A stretch of DNA of 64,000 bases from Amycolatopsis sp. NBC_01480 (GTDB taxonomy: Bacteria; Actinomycetota; Actinomycetes; Mycobacteriales; Pseudonocardiaceae): contig NZ_CP109442.1 in assembly GCF_036227205.1 (NCBI RefSeq), forward strand, positions 7,006,001 through 7,070,000. Direction: 5' to 3'. This document shows positions 24,839 to 33,235 of the stretch, one piece after another. The position numbers and the translations under genes were made by a program. The notes under the pieces are model-generated. The model saw nothing but the letters and a program-made list of their open reading frames with translations, ran no database searches and was not told the origin of the DNA. How positions within the stretch are numbered: the first letter of the stretch is position 1; every line of letters starts with the position of its first letter.

Positions 24839-24872
24839 GCGGGCAGCGGCAGGTGGAGCCGCTGTCAAGGTG

Positions 24873-24886
24873 CTAATACGTATTAG
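24873..24886. promoter_or_regulatory. LacI-type operator 1, CTAATACGTATTAG
   Basis: A perfect 14-bp palindrome with the central CG expected of LacI-family operators lies 108 bases upstream of the LacI gene. It is very AT-rich for this genome. Confidence 0.8.
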
Positions 24887-24958
24887 TCCCGCCATCACCC
24901 AGAATCGGACAGAATCCGCCGCCGAGGTTGACGGAGACGGTCGCGTCGCAGAGCCTTC

Positions 24959-24974
24959 GCTAATCCGCATTAGC
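24959..24974. promoter_or_regulatory. LacI-type operator 2, GCTAAT-CCGC-ATTAGC
   Basis: The arms CTAAT/ATTAG match operator 1 with the same 4-base centre. It lies 20 bases before the LacI start, next to the GAGGAGG ribosome site. Spacing between the two centres is about 87 bases, close to eight helical turns, which would suit DNA looping. Confidence 0.8.
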
Positions 24975-24993
24975 GACGAGGAGGTGCGCGCAG

Positions 24994-25995
24994 GTGGCAG
25001 CGCGAGGCAGGACGCCGCGGCAGGCGGACATCGCCCGGATCGCCGGGGTCTCCCAGGCGACGGTGTCCGTCGTCCTGGCCGGCAACCGCGGCGTGCGGAT
25101 GGCCGAGGCCACCCGGCACCGGGTGCTGGAGGTCGCCGAACGGCTCGGTTACGTGCCGCACCCGGTCGCGACGCGGCTGGCGTCGGCGCGGTCGAACATG
25201 CTGGGGCTCTACACCTTCCGCACCACGTTCCCGACCGACACCGCCGACTCGTACCACCCGATCCTGGCCGGGGTCGAGGAGGAAGCCGCCGCGCTGGGGC
25301 AGGACCTGATCCTGTTCACCGGCACCGCCGGGTCCGGCGCGCTGCGCGAGGCCGCGATCCGCCGCACCCGGATGGCCGACGGCTGCCTGTTCTTCGGCCG
25401 GCACGTGCCGGAGGAGCCGGTGGCGCGGCTGGTCGACTCCGGCTTCCCGTTCGTCTACATCGGACGGCGGCCGGAGCTGGGCGGGCGGATCCCGTACGTC
25501 GGGGCCGATTACGTCACCGCGTCGGCGGAGGTGCTGCGGCGGCTGACCGCGCTGGGGCACCGCGAGATCCGGTACGTCCGCGAACTGGACGAGGCCCCCT
25601 CGTCCAGCGACCGGCAGCGCGGGGTGCTCGAAGCGGCGCCGCGCACGGAGATCGTGCGGGTCGGCGGGCCGGAGGTGCACCCGGACACGGTGCGGGGCTG
25701 GGTCCGCGACGGCGTCACCGCCGTGGTGGTCGAGGGCACCGACACCGGGGCCGCGCACGCCGCGGTGCGCACTGCCGTCAAGGCCGCCGGACTGTCCACT
25801 CCGGACGATCTCTCACTGGCCGTGCTCGGCGGCCCGCCCGGGGTGAGCGGGTTCGCGGTGCCGATGCGGGAGATGGGCCGGTGCGCGGTGCGCCTGCTCG
25901 TCGACCTCGTCACCGAGCAGGACACGACGCCGCAGCAGCTGCTGTGGTGCCCACCGGTGGCCGGCGACTCCGTCGGCGCACCACGATCCCGTTAG
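24994..25995 (+). CDS. LacI-family transcriptional regulator, first gene of a catabolic operon
   Basis: This 333-residue regulator has an N-terminal LacI helix-turn-helix (TPRQADIARIAGVSQATVSVVLAGNRGVRMAEATRHRVLEVAERLGYVPHPVATRLAS). A periplasmic-binding-protein-like sensor domain of about 270 residues follows (LGLYTFRTTFPTDTADSYHPILAGVEEEA). The GTG start has GAGGAGG at 24979-24985. Two palindromic operators lie upstream, so it most likely represses itself and the following four to five genes. The inducer is probably the substrate imported by the permease of this operon. Confidence 0.9.
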   Translation: MAARGRTPRQADIARIAGVSQATVSVVLAGNRGVRMAEATRHRVLEVAERLGYVPHPVATRLASARSNMLGLYTFRTTFPTDTADSYHPILAGVEEEAAALGQDLILFTGTAGSGALREAAIRRTRMADGCLFFGRHVPEEPVARLVDSGFPFVYIGRRPELGGRIPYVGADYVTASAEVLRRLTALGHREIRYVRELDEAPSSSDRQRGVLEAAPRTEIVRVGGPEVHPDTVRGWVRDGVTAVVVEGTDTGAAHAAVRTAVKAAGLSTPDDLSLAVLGGPPGVSGFAVPMREMGRCAVRLLVDLVTEQDTTPQQLLWCPPVAGDSVGAPRSR

Positions 25996-26003
25996 GACGG
26001 AGC

Positions 26004-27626
26004 ATGGCTGAACTCGGCACCGAGATCCTCGTGGCAGGCGGTGGCACCGGTGGCGTGGCCGCGGCGCTGGCCGCCGCCGGAGCGGGGCATCGGGTCGTGC
26101 TGACCGAGGAGACCGACTGGGTCGGCGGCCAGTTCACCGCCCAGGCGGTGCCACCGGACGAGAACCCGTGGATCGAGCGCTTCGGCGGCACAGCCTCGTA
26201 TCGGGGCTTCCGCGAAGGGATCCGCGACTACTACCGGCGGCACTACCCGCTGCGGGCCGAGGCCGCGCGGCTGGCGGACCTCAACCCCGGCGCGGGACGC
26301 GTCAGCAAGCTCTGCCACGAGCCGCGGGTCGCGCTCGCGGTGCTCGAATCCCTGCTGGCGCCGCACCGTTCGGCCGGGCGGATCACCGTGCTCACCGGGC
26401 ACCGGCCGGTCTCGGCCGACGTGACCGGCGACCGGGTCGACGCCGTCACGTTCGAAGGCCCGGACGGAGAGCACACCACGGTGCGGGCCGATTATGTGCT
26501 GGACGCGACCGAAAACGGCGACCTGCTGCCGCTCGCGGGCGTCGAGTTCGCCGTCGGCGCCGAGTCGCGCGACGAGCACGGCGAACCGCACGCGCCGGAG
26601 CGGGCCGACCCGGGGAACTTGCAGGGTTTCACTTACTGCTTCGCGGTTTCCCACCACACCGGCCAGGACCACGTGATCGACCGGCCGTCGATGTACGGCT
26701 TCTGGCGCGACTACCGGCCGGAGTTCTGGCCTGGCCCGCTGCTCGGCTTCCTGGCGCCCGACCCGCGCTCGCTGGAGCCGGTGCCGCGCACCTTCGACCC
26801 GAATCCGGACACCGATCCGCTGGCCATCAGCGCCGACCAGAGCGCCGACGCGGGGGACAAGGAGCTGTGGGGCTTCCGCCGCATCCTGGCCCGCGGGCTG
26901 CACCGGCCCGGGGCGTTCGACTCCGATCTGACGCTGGTCAACTGGCCGCTCAACGACTACTGGCTGCGGCCCGGCCTGGAGATCGACGGCGTCAGCACGG
27001 CCGAGGACGTCACGCGCGCCCACTACGAAGCCAAACAGCTGTCGCTTTCGGTGCTGTACTGGCTGCAGACCGAGGCCCCGCGGCTCGACGGCGGCACCGG
27101 CTTCCCCGGCCTCAAACTGCGCCCGGACGTCGTCGGCACGAAGGACGGCCTCGCGAAGTCCGCGTACGTCCGCGAGGGCCGGCGCATCCGCGCGGTCACC
27201 ACGGTGGTCGAGCAGGACGTGTCGCTCGACCTGCTCGGCGCGACCGGGCGCAAGTCCCATGTGGACTCGGTCGGCGTCGGCAGCTACCGGCTCGACCTGC
27301 ACCCCTCGACCGCCGGTGACAACTACGTCGACGTGCCGAGTGTGCCGTTCGAGATCCCGCTCGGCGCGCTGCTGCCGCGGCGGATGCGGAACCTGCTGCC
27401 CGCGGGCAAGAACATCGGCACCACGCACATCACCAACGGCTGCCACCGGCTGCACCCGGTGGAGTGGAACGTCGGCGAGGTCGCCGGCCACCTCGCGGGC
27501 TTCGCGCTGCGGCGCGGCGGCGAACCCCACCAGGTTCGTGAAGACCCGAAGCTGTTCGACGAGTTCGCCCGCCTGCTCGACCAGGCCGGCGTCGAGCGGC
27601 GCTGGCCCGAAGTCCGCGGCTACTGA
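26004..27626 (+). CDS. FAD-dependent oxidoreductase
   Basis: This 540-residue protein opens with the dinucleotide-binding fold ILVAGGGTGGVAAALAAAGAGHRVVLTEETDWVGGQ and ends with a second FAD contact LLPAGKNIGTTHITNGCHRLHPVEWNVGEVAGHLA. It belongs to the FAD-dependent oxidoreductase group PF12831, often found in degradation operons. The start ATG follows the LacI stop by 8 bases with GGACGGAG. Together with the hydantoinase-like enzyme it may oxidise then hydrolyse a cyclic amide; the substrate is not evident from sequence. Confidence 0.85.
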   Translation: MAELGTEILVAGGGTGGVAAALAAAGAGHRVVLTEETDWVGGQFTAQAVPPDENPWIERFGGTASYRGFREGIRDYYRRHYPLRAEAARLADLNPGAGRVSKLCHEPRVALAVLESLLAPHRSAGRITVLTGHRPVSADVTGDRVDAVTFEGPDGEHTTVRADYVLDATENGDLLPLAGVEFAVGAESRDEHGEPHAPERADPGNLQGFTYCFAVSHHTGQDHVIDRPSMYGFWRDYRPEFWPGPLLGFLAPDPRSLEPVPRTFDPNPDTDPLAISADQSADAGDKELWGFRRILARGLHRPGAFDSDLTLVNWPLNDYWLRPGLEIDGVSTAEDVTRAHYEAKQLSLSVLYWLQTEAPRLDGGTGFPGLKLRPDVVGTKDGLAKSAYVREGRRIRAVTTVVEQDVSLDLLGATGRKSHVDSVGVGSYRLDLHPSTAGDNYVDVPSVPFEIPLGALLPRRMRNLLPAGKNIGTTHITNGCHRLHPVEWNVGEVAGHLAGFALRRGGEPHQVREDPKLFDEFARLLDQAGVERRWPEVRGY

Positions 27627-27654
27627 AGGCCCCATTCCCCAGGAGGTATGGACA

Positions 27655-29793
27655 ATGACGGTCCATCCCGGTCCCGTGCGGATCGGCATCGACGTGGGTG
27701 GCACGTTCACCGACGCGGTCGCCGTGGACGCGCACTCGTTCGAGCTGCTCGGCCAGGTGAAGGTGCCGACCAGCCACGACCACGCCGACGGCGTCGCCCA
27801 CGGCATCCTGGAGGCGCTGGAGAAACTGCAGGCCGAGGCCGGGATCGGCGCCGGGGACGTGTCGTTCCTCGCGCACGGCACCACGCAGGCGACCAACGCG
27901 CTGCTGGAAGGCGACGTCGCGACCGTCGGCATCGCGGGCATCGGCGCGGGCTTCGACGGCTTCGCCACCCGTCGGCTCGAGGCGCTCGGCAAGATGGAGC
28001 TGGCGCCCGGCCGTCGGCTGCCCCTGCGGTACGCGGCCGTGCGAGACCTCGGCGACGCCGACGCGGCCGTCACTTCGCTGGTCGAGCAGGGGGCCGAGGT
28101 GGTGGTGGCCGTCGAGCCGTTCAGCGTCGACGATCCCGAGGGCGAGCGCGCGGTGGTCGCCGCGGCCCGGGAGCGCGGGCTGCTCGCGACCGCGACGCAC
28201 GAGATCACCAGCCTGTACGGCCTGACCAAACGGGCCCGGACGGCGGTGCTGAACGCGGGCATCATGCCGCGCATGGTGTCGACCGCCGATCTGGTCGAGG
28301 CCAGCGTGCAGCGGGCGGGCATCACCGCTCCGCTGATGGTGGTCCGCGGCGACGGTGGCGTGATGTCGCTGCCGGAGATGCGCCGCCGTCCGCTGCTGAC
28401 GGCGCTGTCCGGGCCGGCCGCGGGCGTGGCGGGCGCGCTGATGGGGGAGAAGCTCAGCGAGGGCGTTTTCCTGGAAACCGGCGGGACTTCCACCGACATC
28501 AGCGTGATCCGCCGCGGCCGCGTGCCGGTGCGGCACGCTCAGCTCGGCGGGCGGGAGACCTACCTGCCCGCGCTGGACGTCCGCACGGTCGGCATCGGCG
28601 GCGGCTCGCTCGTCCGGTTCTCCGGCCGCGCCGTCACCGAAGTCGGCCCGCGCAGCGCGCACATCGCGGGGTTGCCGTACGCCTGCTTCGCGCCCGCTTC
28701 AGCGCTTACCGGCGCGAAGCTGGTGACGGTCTCACCGCGTCCGGACGACCCGGACGACTACGTCGCGCTCGAAGCAGCGGACGGCCGCCGGTACGCGCTC
28801 ACGCTCACCTGCGCGGCCAACGCACTCGGCGTCGTGCCCGCCGGTTCCTACGCCCGCGCCGAGCCGGAAGCCTCGCGTCTCGCGGTGCAGCCGCTGGCCG
28901 AAGCGCTGGGGTTGCCCGTGGCGGAGGCCGCGCGGATTGTCTTGCGCCAGGCCGTGAAACCGGTGCGCGCGGTCGTCGAGATGCTGGTCCGCGAGTACCG
29001 CCTCGACCACCCGTCGCTGGTCGGCGGGGGCGGCGGCGCGGCGGCGGTGACGCCGTTCCTCGGCGAGGAGACCGGACACGACTGGCGGATCGCGGCGCAC
29101 AGCGAGGTGATCAGCCCACTCGGCGCGGCGCTGGCGCTGGTGCGCGAGTCGGTCGAGCGGATCGTACCGGGTCCGTCCAATGCGGACATACTGGCCGCCC
29201 GCGCCGAGGCCGAGGCGGCGGTGGTCGCGCAGGGCGCGGACCCGGCCGGCGTCGAGGTGGACGTGACGGTGGACCCGACCCGCAACCTGATCCGCGCGGT
29301 CGCCACCGGGGCCACGGAGCTGCGCACCAAGGATCGTGCGTCCACTGTGGACGAAAAGGCGATGCGGGACGGGGTGGCGCGCAGCCTCGGCGTGCCGCTC
29401 GGCGAGGTGGCGGAGCTGGCCACGACGGCGCAGCATCGCGTGTTCGGCGCCCGCTCCCGGCGTCCGGGCTGGCTCGGGCGGTTCGCCGCGCCGGTGGAGC
29501 ACGTGCGGGTGGTCGACGCCGAGGGGGTCGTGCGGCTGCACAGTGCCGGGGCGCTGGTCGAGAAGACCGACGTCGGCGCCGCGCCGGCCCGCCTCGCCAC
29601 GCTTGTCGACAAACACACTCGGTACGGCGACGGCGGTTCGCGCGCGCCCGCGGTGTGGCTGCTGGTCGGGCCGAAGATCGCCGACCTGTCCGGGGTGCTC
29701 GACCGCGACCAGCTCGTGGCGCTGATCGGCGCCGAGCTGAAGACCCGGGCGGCGGACGAGCCGGTCGTCGCGATTCTGGAGGACCGGCGATGA
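27655..29793 (+). CDS. Hydantoinase/oxoprolinase A-type subunit (HyuA family)
   Basis: This 712-residue protein starts MTVHPGPVRIGIDVGGTFTDAVAVD, the ATP-binding signature of the HyuA family, with FLAHGTTQATNALLEGDVATVGI and the second-domain motif GLTKRARTAVLNAGIMPRMV, then LLTALSGPAAGVAGAL and FLETGGTSTDIS. AGGAGG at 27641-27646 supports the start. Such subunits carry out ATP-dependent ring opening of hydantoins or 5-oxoproline. No HyuB-type partner is present in this window, so it may be an A-only form. Confidence 0.88.
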   Translation: MTVHPGPVRIGIDVGGTFTDAVAVDAHSFELLGQVKVPTSHDHADGVAHGILEALEKLQAEAGIGAGDVSFLAHGTTQATNALLEGDVATVGIAGIGAGFDGFATRRLEALGKMELAPGRRLPLRYAAVRDLGDADAAVTSLVEQGAEVVVAVEPFSVDDPEGERAVVAAARERGLLATATHEITSLYGLTKRARTAVLNAGIMPRMVSTADLVEASVQRAGITAPLMVVRGDGGVMSLPEMRRRPLLTALSGPAAGVAGALMGEKLSEGVFLETGGTSTDISVIRRGRVPVRHAQLGGRETYLPALDVRTVGIGGGSLVRFSGRAVTEVGPRSAHIAGLPYACFAPASALTGAKLVTVSPRPDDPDDYVALEAADGRRYALTLTCAANALGVVPAGSYARAEPEASRLAVQPLAEALGLPVAEAARIVLRQAVKPVRAVVEMLVREYRLDHPSLVGGGGGAAAVTPFLGEETGHDWRIAAHSEVISPLGAALALVRESVERIVPGPSNADILAARAEAEAAVVAQGADPAGVEVDVTVDPTRNLIRAVATGATELRTKDRASTVDEKAMRDGVARSLGVPLGEVAELATTAQHRVFGARSRRPGWLGRFAAPVEHVRVVDAEGVVRLHSAGALVEKTDVGAAPARLATLVDKHTRYGDGGSRAPAVWLLVGPKIADLSGVLDRDQLVALIGAELKTRAADEPVVAILEDRR

Positions 29794-30362
29794 ACACCCC
29801 GAAGACTCGTGAGTGTTCAGACCGGTTAGAACCGTCATTGCCACTCACGACCGACCTGGACCTGGCCGTCGCCCTGCTGCGCGCGACGCCGACCCACGAG
29901 AACCGGTCCGAGGCGCAGTTGCGTGGTTGGGCTTCGATCGCACTGGCGTACGGCGACGAGCTGGCCGCTATGCCCGGCGACGAAGACGTCCGGATCGTCG
30001 AGCGCGACGGCGGTGTCCGCGACGGTGAGCTGCTGCTCGCCGAGTACCGCCGCGCCACCGTCACGCTGTACCGGGATGCGTTGTCCCGTATGGAAAAGCT
30101 GGCCGCGCGCAAGGGCTGGGACGTGACGCCCGAGTGCCTGCGCAAGGCCGCCGTGGCGCACGAGCTGGCGCACCACCGGCTCGACGTGCGGGAGCTGAAC
30201 CGCCGGCTCGGGCACACCGCCGCGCGGCTCGGCCCGTTCCGCGTCCGGGGTCATGTGGCCGGCGCGGACGAGATCGTCGCGCACCGTTTCGCTCACTTAC
30301 GCAGCGGCCTGGGCGTCAGCCCGCTGCGGCTCACCGCCGCGCTCGCCGAAGGGAACCGCTGA
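29790..30362 (+). CDS. HELAHH zincin-like protein whose first codons come from a palindromic element
   Basis: This 190-residue protein has AHELAHHRLD at 123-132 and, about 30 residues later, ADEIVAHRFA (Glu161). Together these resemble the metal ligands HExxH ... E of small zinc metallopeptidases (ImmA/IrrE-like arrangement). The ATG overlaps the hydantoinase stop (ATGA). Residues 7-21 (RECSDRLEPSLPLTT) are encoded by a copy of palindrome family 2, so the original N-terminus probably lay closer to TDLDLAVALL; a TTG at residue 17 is an alternative start. The function in the operon is unknown; proteolysis or an amidase role is possible. Confidence 0.7.
   Translation: MNTPKTRECSDRLEPSLPLTTDLDLAVALLRATPTHENRSEAQLRGWASIALAYGDELAAMPGDEDVRIVERDGGVRDGELLLAEYRRATVTLYRDALSRMEKLAARKGWDVTPECLRKAAVAHELAHHRLDVRELNRRLGHTAARLGPFRVRGHVAGADEIVAHRFAHLRSGLGVSPLRLTAALAEGNR
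29806..29850. repeat. Palindromic element family 2, copy B, inside a coding region
   Basis: CTCGTGAGTGTTCAGACCGG and the following CCGTCATTGCCACTCACGA form an imperfect 45-base palindrome. It is within the first 21 codons of the zincin-like gene and is read in frame. Several mismatches compared with the other copies suggest drift after insertion. Confidence 0.8.
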
Positions 30363-31636
30363 TGGGTATCGCGATCCTGGCCCTGATGGCCGTCGGGGTG
30401 GTGCTGATGCTGACCCGGGTGCTGCCCACCGCGTTCGCGCTGGTGCTGCTGGCGCTCGGAATCGCGCTGCTGGCCGGGGCGCCGCTGTCCGGCGGCAAGA
30501 ACGACATCCTCACCAGCGTGCTGCAGACCGGCTCCGCCGCGCTGGCCTCGACGATGATCGCGGTGCTGCTGGGCTCGTGGCTCGGCACGCTGATGGACGA
30601 GACGGGCATCGCCGCCACACTGGTGCGCAAGATCGTCGAGTTCGGCGGCGAGCGGCCTTCGATCGTGGCTCTGGGTGTGTTCGCGGTGTCGATCCTGTGC
30701 GGCAGTATCACCGGCTCCGCGCCGGCCGCGATGCTGGCCGGAGTGGTCGGCATCCCGGCGATGATCGCCGTCGGCGTCACGCCGGTGGTCGCGGGCGGCA
30801 CGGTGCTGATGGGCATCTCCGCGGGCTCGCCGCTGGAGCTGCCGGTGTGGCAGTTCCTCTCCGACGCGCTCGGCGCCCCGGTCGGCGACGTCAAGGCGAT
30901 CATGGTGAAGCTGTTCCCGATGGCGCTGGTCGTCGGCATCGCGTACGTGCTCATCGAGACCCGCCGCCGCGGCACCCGGCACGCCTGGGCGGTCCGCCTG
31001 GACCGGCCGAAGGCGCGGGTCCGCCGGGGCGACGCGCCGTGGTACGCGCTGATCACGCCGCTGGTGCCGATCGTGCTGGCGCTGGGCTTCGCGGTGCCGA
31101 TCGTGCCGTCGCTGCTGGTCGGGATCGTTTACGCGCTGGTGACCACCACCAAGTGGGGCGAGCTGAACGGCCGCGCGCTGCGCTCGTTGTACAAGGCGTT
31201 CCATGTCGCCGCACCGCCGATCGTGCTGTTCATCGCGATCGGCATGCTGCTCGCCGCGGTGAAGCTGCCGGGCGCGAAGAGCGCGCTGACGCCGATCGTG
31301 TCCGCGATCAGCCCGGCGTCGGCCGTGTGGTTCGTGGTGGTGTTCGTGGTGCTGGTGCCGCTGTGCCTGTTCCGCGGCCCGCTCAACGTGTTCGGGCTCG
31401 GCGCCGGGGTCGCGGGCGTGCTGGTGACCGGCGGGATCTACCCGCTGTCCGCGGTGGTCGGGCTGATGGCCTCGTACAACCAGGTGTTCAGCGTGTCCGA
31501 CCCGACCAGCACGCAGACCGTGTGGGCCGCGCAGTACTCCGGCGTCCGCCCGGAGAAGGCGATGATCTCGACGCTGCCCTACACCTGGGTCGTCGCGCTC
31601 GGCGGGATGGTGCTCACAGCGGTGCTGTACTTGTGA
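30362..31636 (+). CDS. Permease of the ion-transporter (GntP/citrate-like) superfamily
   Basis: This 424-residue protein has about eleven hydrophobic helices (MGIAILALMAVGVVLML at the N-terminus). Conserved loops include GSITGSAPAAMLAGVVGIPAMIAVGVTPVVAGGTVLMGISAGSPLELPVWQF and SVSDPTSTQTVWAAQYSGV. The ATG overlaps the preceding stop by one base (TGATG). By position it should import the substrate of the oxidoreductase and hydantoinase. Family membership is judged by topology and motifs; the nearest named class is uncertain (gluconate/citrate-like). Confidence 0.75.
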   Translation: MGIAILALMAVGVVLMLTRVLPTAFALVLLALGIALLAGAPLSGGKNDILTSVLQTGSAALASTMIAVLLGSWLGTLMDETGIAATLVRKIVEFGGERPSIVALGVFAVSILCGSITGSAPAAMLAGVVGIPAMIAVGVTPVVAGGTVLMGISAGSPLELPVWQFLSDALGAPVGDVKAIMVKLFPMALVVGIAYVLIETRRRGTRHAWAVRLDRPKARVRRGDAPWYALITPLVPIVLALGFAVPIVPSLLVGIVYALVTTTKWGELNGRALRSLYKAFHVAAPPIVLFIAIGMLLAAVKLPGAKSALTPIVSAISPASAVWFVVVFVVLVPLCLFRGPLNVFGLGAGVAGVLVTGGIYPLSAVVGLMASYNQVFSVSDPTSTQTVWAAQYSGVRPEKAMISTLPYTWVVALGGMVLTAVLYL

Positions 31637-32382
31637 GTGCTGTACCTGTGAGCACCGCGTCCGACGGGGTGCGGCTCGAGTCGGCGTGGCACCCGGGCGG
31701 GCCGTCCGCGGTGGTGCTGGCGCACGGCATCACCGGCGATCTGACCGAGCAGGGTTTGTTCGTGACCCTGGCGGAAAAGCTTGTGGCGGCGGGGTTTTCG
31801 GTGCTGCGGTTCTCGTTTCGCGGGCACGGGGCGAGTGCGGGACGGCCTCGTGACATGACCGTGGCGGGGGAGTTGCTGGACTTGCGCGCCGCTGTTTCGG
31901 CTGCTGGGGTCGCTGGCGGTCCGGTGTCGGTGGTCGCGTCGAGTTTCGGCGCGGTGAGCACCACGCTCTCGCTCGCCACGCTGCCGGTGCGGTCGGTGGT
32001 GCTGTGGCAGCCGGTGCTGGACCTGCGGCGGACGTTCCTGGAGCCGGAGCTTCCGCGCGGGATCAAGCTGTACTCGGACCGTTCTTCGTTACGGGAGAAG
32101 GGTTTCCTCGACATCGAGGGCCGGTTCGAGCTGGGTGCGCCACTGTTCGAGGAGTTCACCCGGTTGGACCCGCGGGCCGCTTTCCTGGCTGCCGCCCAGC
32201 CCGCGCTGGTGATTCACGGCGACGCGGACGAGCACGTCTCACATGAAATCGCGCGCGCCACTGCGGCTGCCCGCCCCGGGACCGAGTGGCGGTCGGTTCC
32301 CGGTGCTGGACACGGTTTTCGCGGCCACGGCCCGGAAGTGATCGCGACGACGGTCACCTGGCTGGCCTCACGCGCCGGCTAG
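31633..32382 (+). CDS. Alpha/beta hydrolase
   Basis: This 249-residue protein has VVLAHGITGDLTEQGLF, RFSFRGHGASAG (oxyanion region) and a nucleophile elbow VVASSFGAVS, where the usual GxSxG reads ASSFG. The acid and base are near VIHGDADEHVS and GAGHGFRGH. The GTG start at 31633 overlaps the permease stop by four bases; a second GTG lies 15 bases on. It is the last gene of the LacI operon and would hydrolyse an ester or ring-opened product. A family 1 palindrome follows 6 bases after the stop. Confidence 0.82.
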   Translation: MSAVPVSTASDGVRLESAWHPGGPSAVVLAHGITGDLTEQGLFVTLAEKLVAAGFSVLRFSFRGHGASAGRPRDMTVAGELLDLRAAVSAAGVAGGPVSVVASSFGAVSTTLSLATLPVRSVVLWQPVLDLRRTFLEPELPRGIKLYSDRSSLREKGFLDIEGRFELGAPLFEEFTRLDPRAAFLAAAQPALVIHGDADEHVSHEIARATAAARPGTEWRSVPGAGHGFRGHGPEVIATTVTWLASRAG

Positions 32383-32388
32383 TGCTTT

Positions 32389-32472
32389 GCGCCCCAATGT
32401 GGCGTTCGGTGCGCTGGACGCACCGAACGCCACATTGGGTGCGTTCAACGCAACCAACGCCACATTGGGGCG
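32389..32472. repeat. Palindromic element family 1, copy C (one and a half units)
   Basis: A first palindrome has arms CCCAATGTGGCGTTCGGTGCG and its complement, with loop CTGGA. It is followed by a third arm, CAACCAACGCCACATTGGGG, in the same orientation as the right arm. This lies between the operon end and the convergent LPMO gene. Confidence 0.82.
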
Positions 32473-32495
32473 CTCTGGCTTGGGGCGCGCCGGCT

Positions 32496-33014
32496 TCAGC
32501 CGACCTGCAGGTCGATGCAGGAGTAGAACGCGTTGGCCGTGTCGGCGATGTTCCACACGGCCAGCACGGTCTGCCGTCCGGTGTGGCCGCTGAGGTCCAC
32601 CTGGTGCGAGACGGTCTCCGGCGGCTGCTGGTTGTGGCCGTCGAAGCTGGCCACCAGGTCGTTGCCGACGTAGTACTCGTAGCTGGCGGTGCTGTGCCGG
32701 GCGGTGAACGTCCAGGTGAACGTCGCCGTGGTGCCCACCGGGGTGGCCTGCCAGCCCTTGCTGTCGTCGTTGAGGTCGGCGAACTGGGCCAGGCCGCCGT
32801 TGCAGCTGTGCAGGCCCTTGGGGCCTTCGACGCTCTGGGGCTCGTAGGTGATCTGACCGCACGAGACCGTGTGCTGCGCGCACTGCGCCTGCCGGCTGGC
32901 GGGGGAGTTGACGTACCCGTGCGCACTCGCGATCCCGGCCGGACTGACCAGGACGAGCACCGGTGCGAGCACGGCGCCCGCTAGTGCGGGGAGAAGTTTC
33001 CGGTTCGCTTTCAT
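32496..33014 (-). CDS. AA10 lytic polysaccharide monooxygenase (chitin-type)
   Basis: This 172-residue protein has a signal peptide ending SPAGIASA and then His32 (HGYVNSPASRQAQC), the N-terminal ligand of the copper histidine brace. The second His is in FTARHSTASYEYYVGNDL. Cys pairs and the closing FYSCIDLQVG are as in chitin-active AA10 enzymes. It has only the catalytic domain and no binding module. AAGGAGCTGGT precedes the ATG. A perfect DasR-type operator lies upstream (33147), linking expression to N-acetylglucosamine/chitin signalling. It would cleave crystalline chitin oxidatively. Confidence 0.93.
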   Translation of the reverse strand: MKANRKLLPALAGAVLAPVLVLVSPAGIASAHGYVNSPASRQAQCAQHTVSCGQITYEPQSVEGPKGLHSCNGGLAQFADLNDDSKGWQATPVGTTATFTWTFTARHSTASYEYYVGNDLVASFDGHNQQPPETVSHQVDLSGHTGRQTVLAVWNIADTANAFYSCIDLQVG

Positions 33015-33146
33015 ACCAGCTCCTTCGGGGAAGGCTCGCTCCCCGCCACGGCGTTGTGGCACGGCGTTTCGGCAGGACAGACAACGGCACCGGGCCGGTT
33101 CGGTGGAGTGCCGGGGCGGGAAGGTGCTCGAGCGAAGGGGAATTTG

Positions 33147-33158
33147 TGGTCTAGACCA
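33147..33158. promoter_or_regulatory. DasR-responsive element (dre), TGGTCTAGACCA
   Basis: This perfect 12-bp palindrome equals the core of the dre site bound by the GntR regulator DasR, which controls N-acetylglucosamine and chitin use in actinomycetes. It is 133 bases upstream of the LPMO start, in a gap with no other gene on that strand. Confidence 0.9.
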
Positions 33159-33235
33159 TACGCCGTACGACCGGCAAAGGTCAACAGCTGGCAAAATACC
33201 CCCACTCGTTGGTAAGAAGCCAACCGGTGCCCGGG

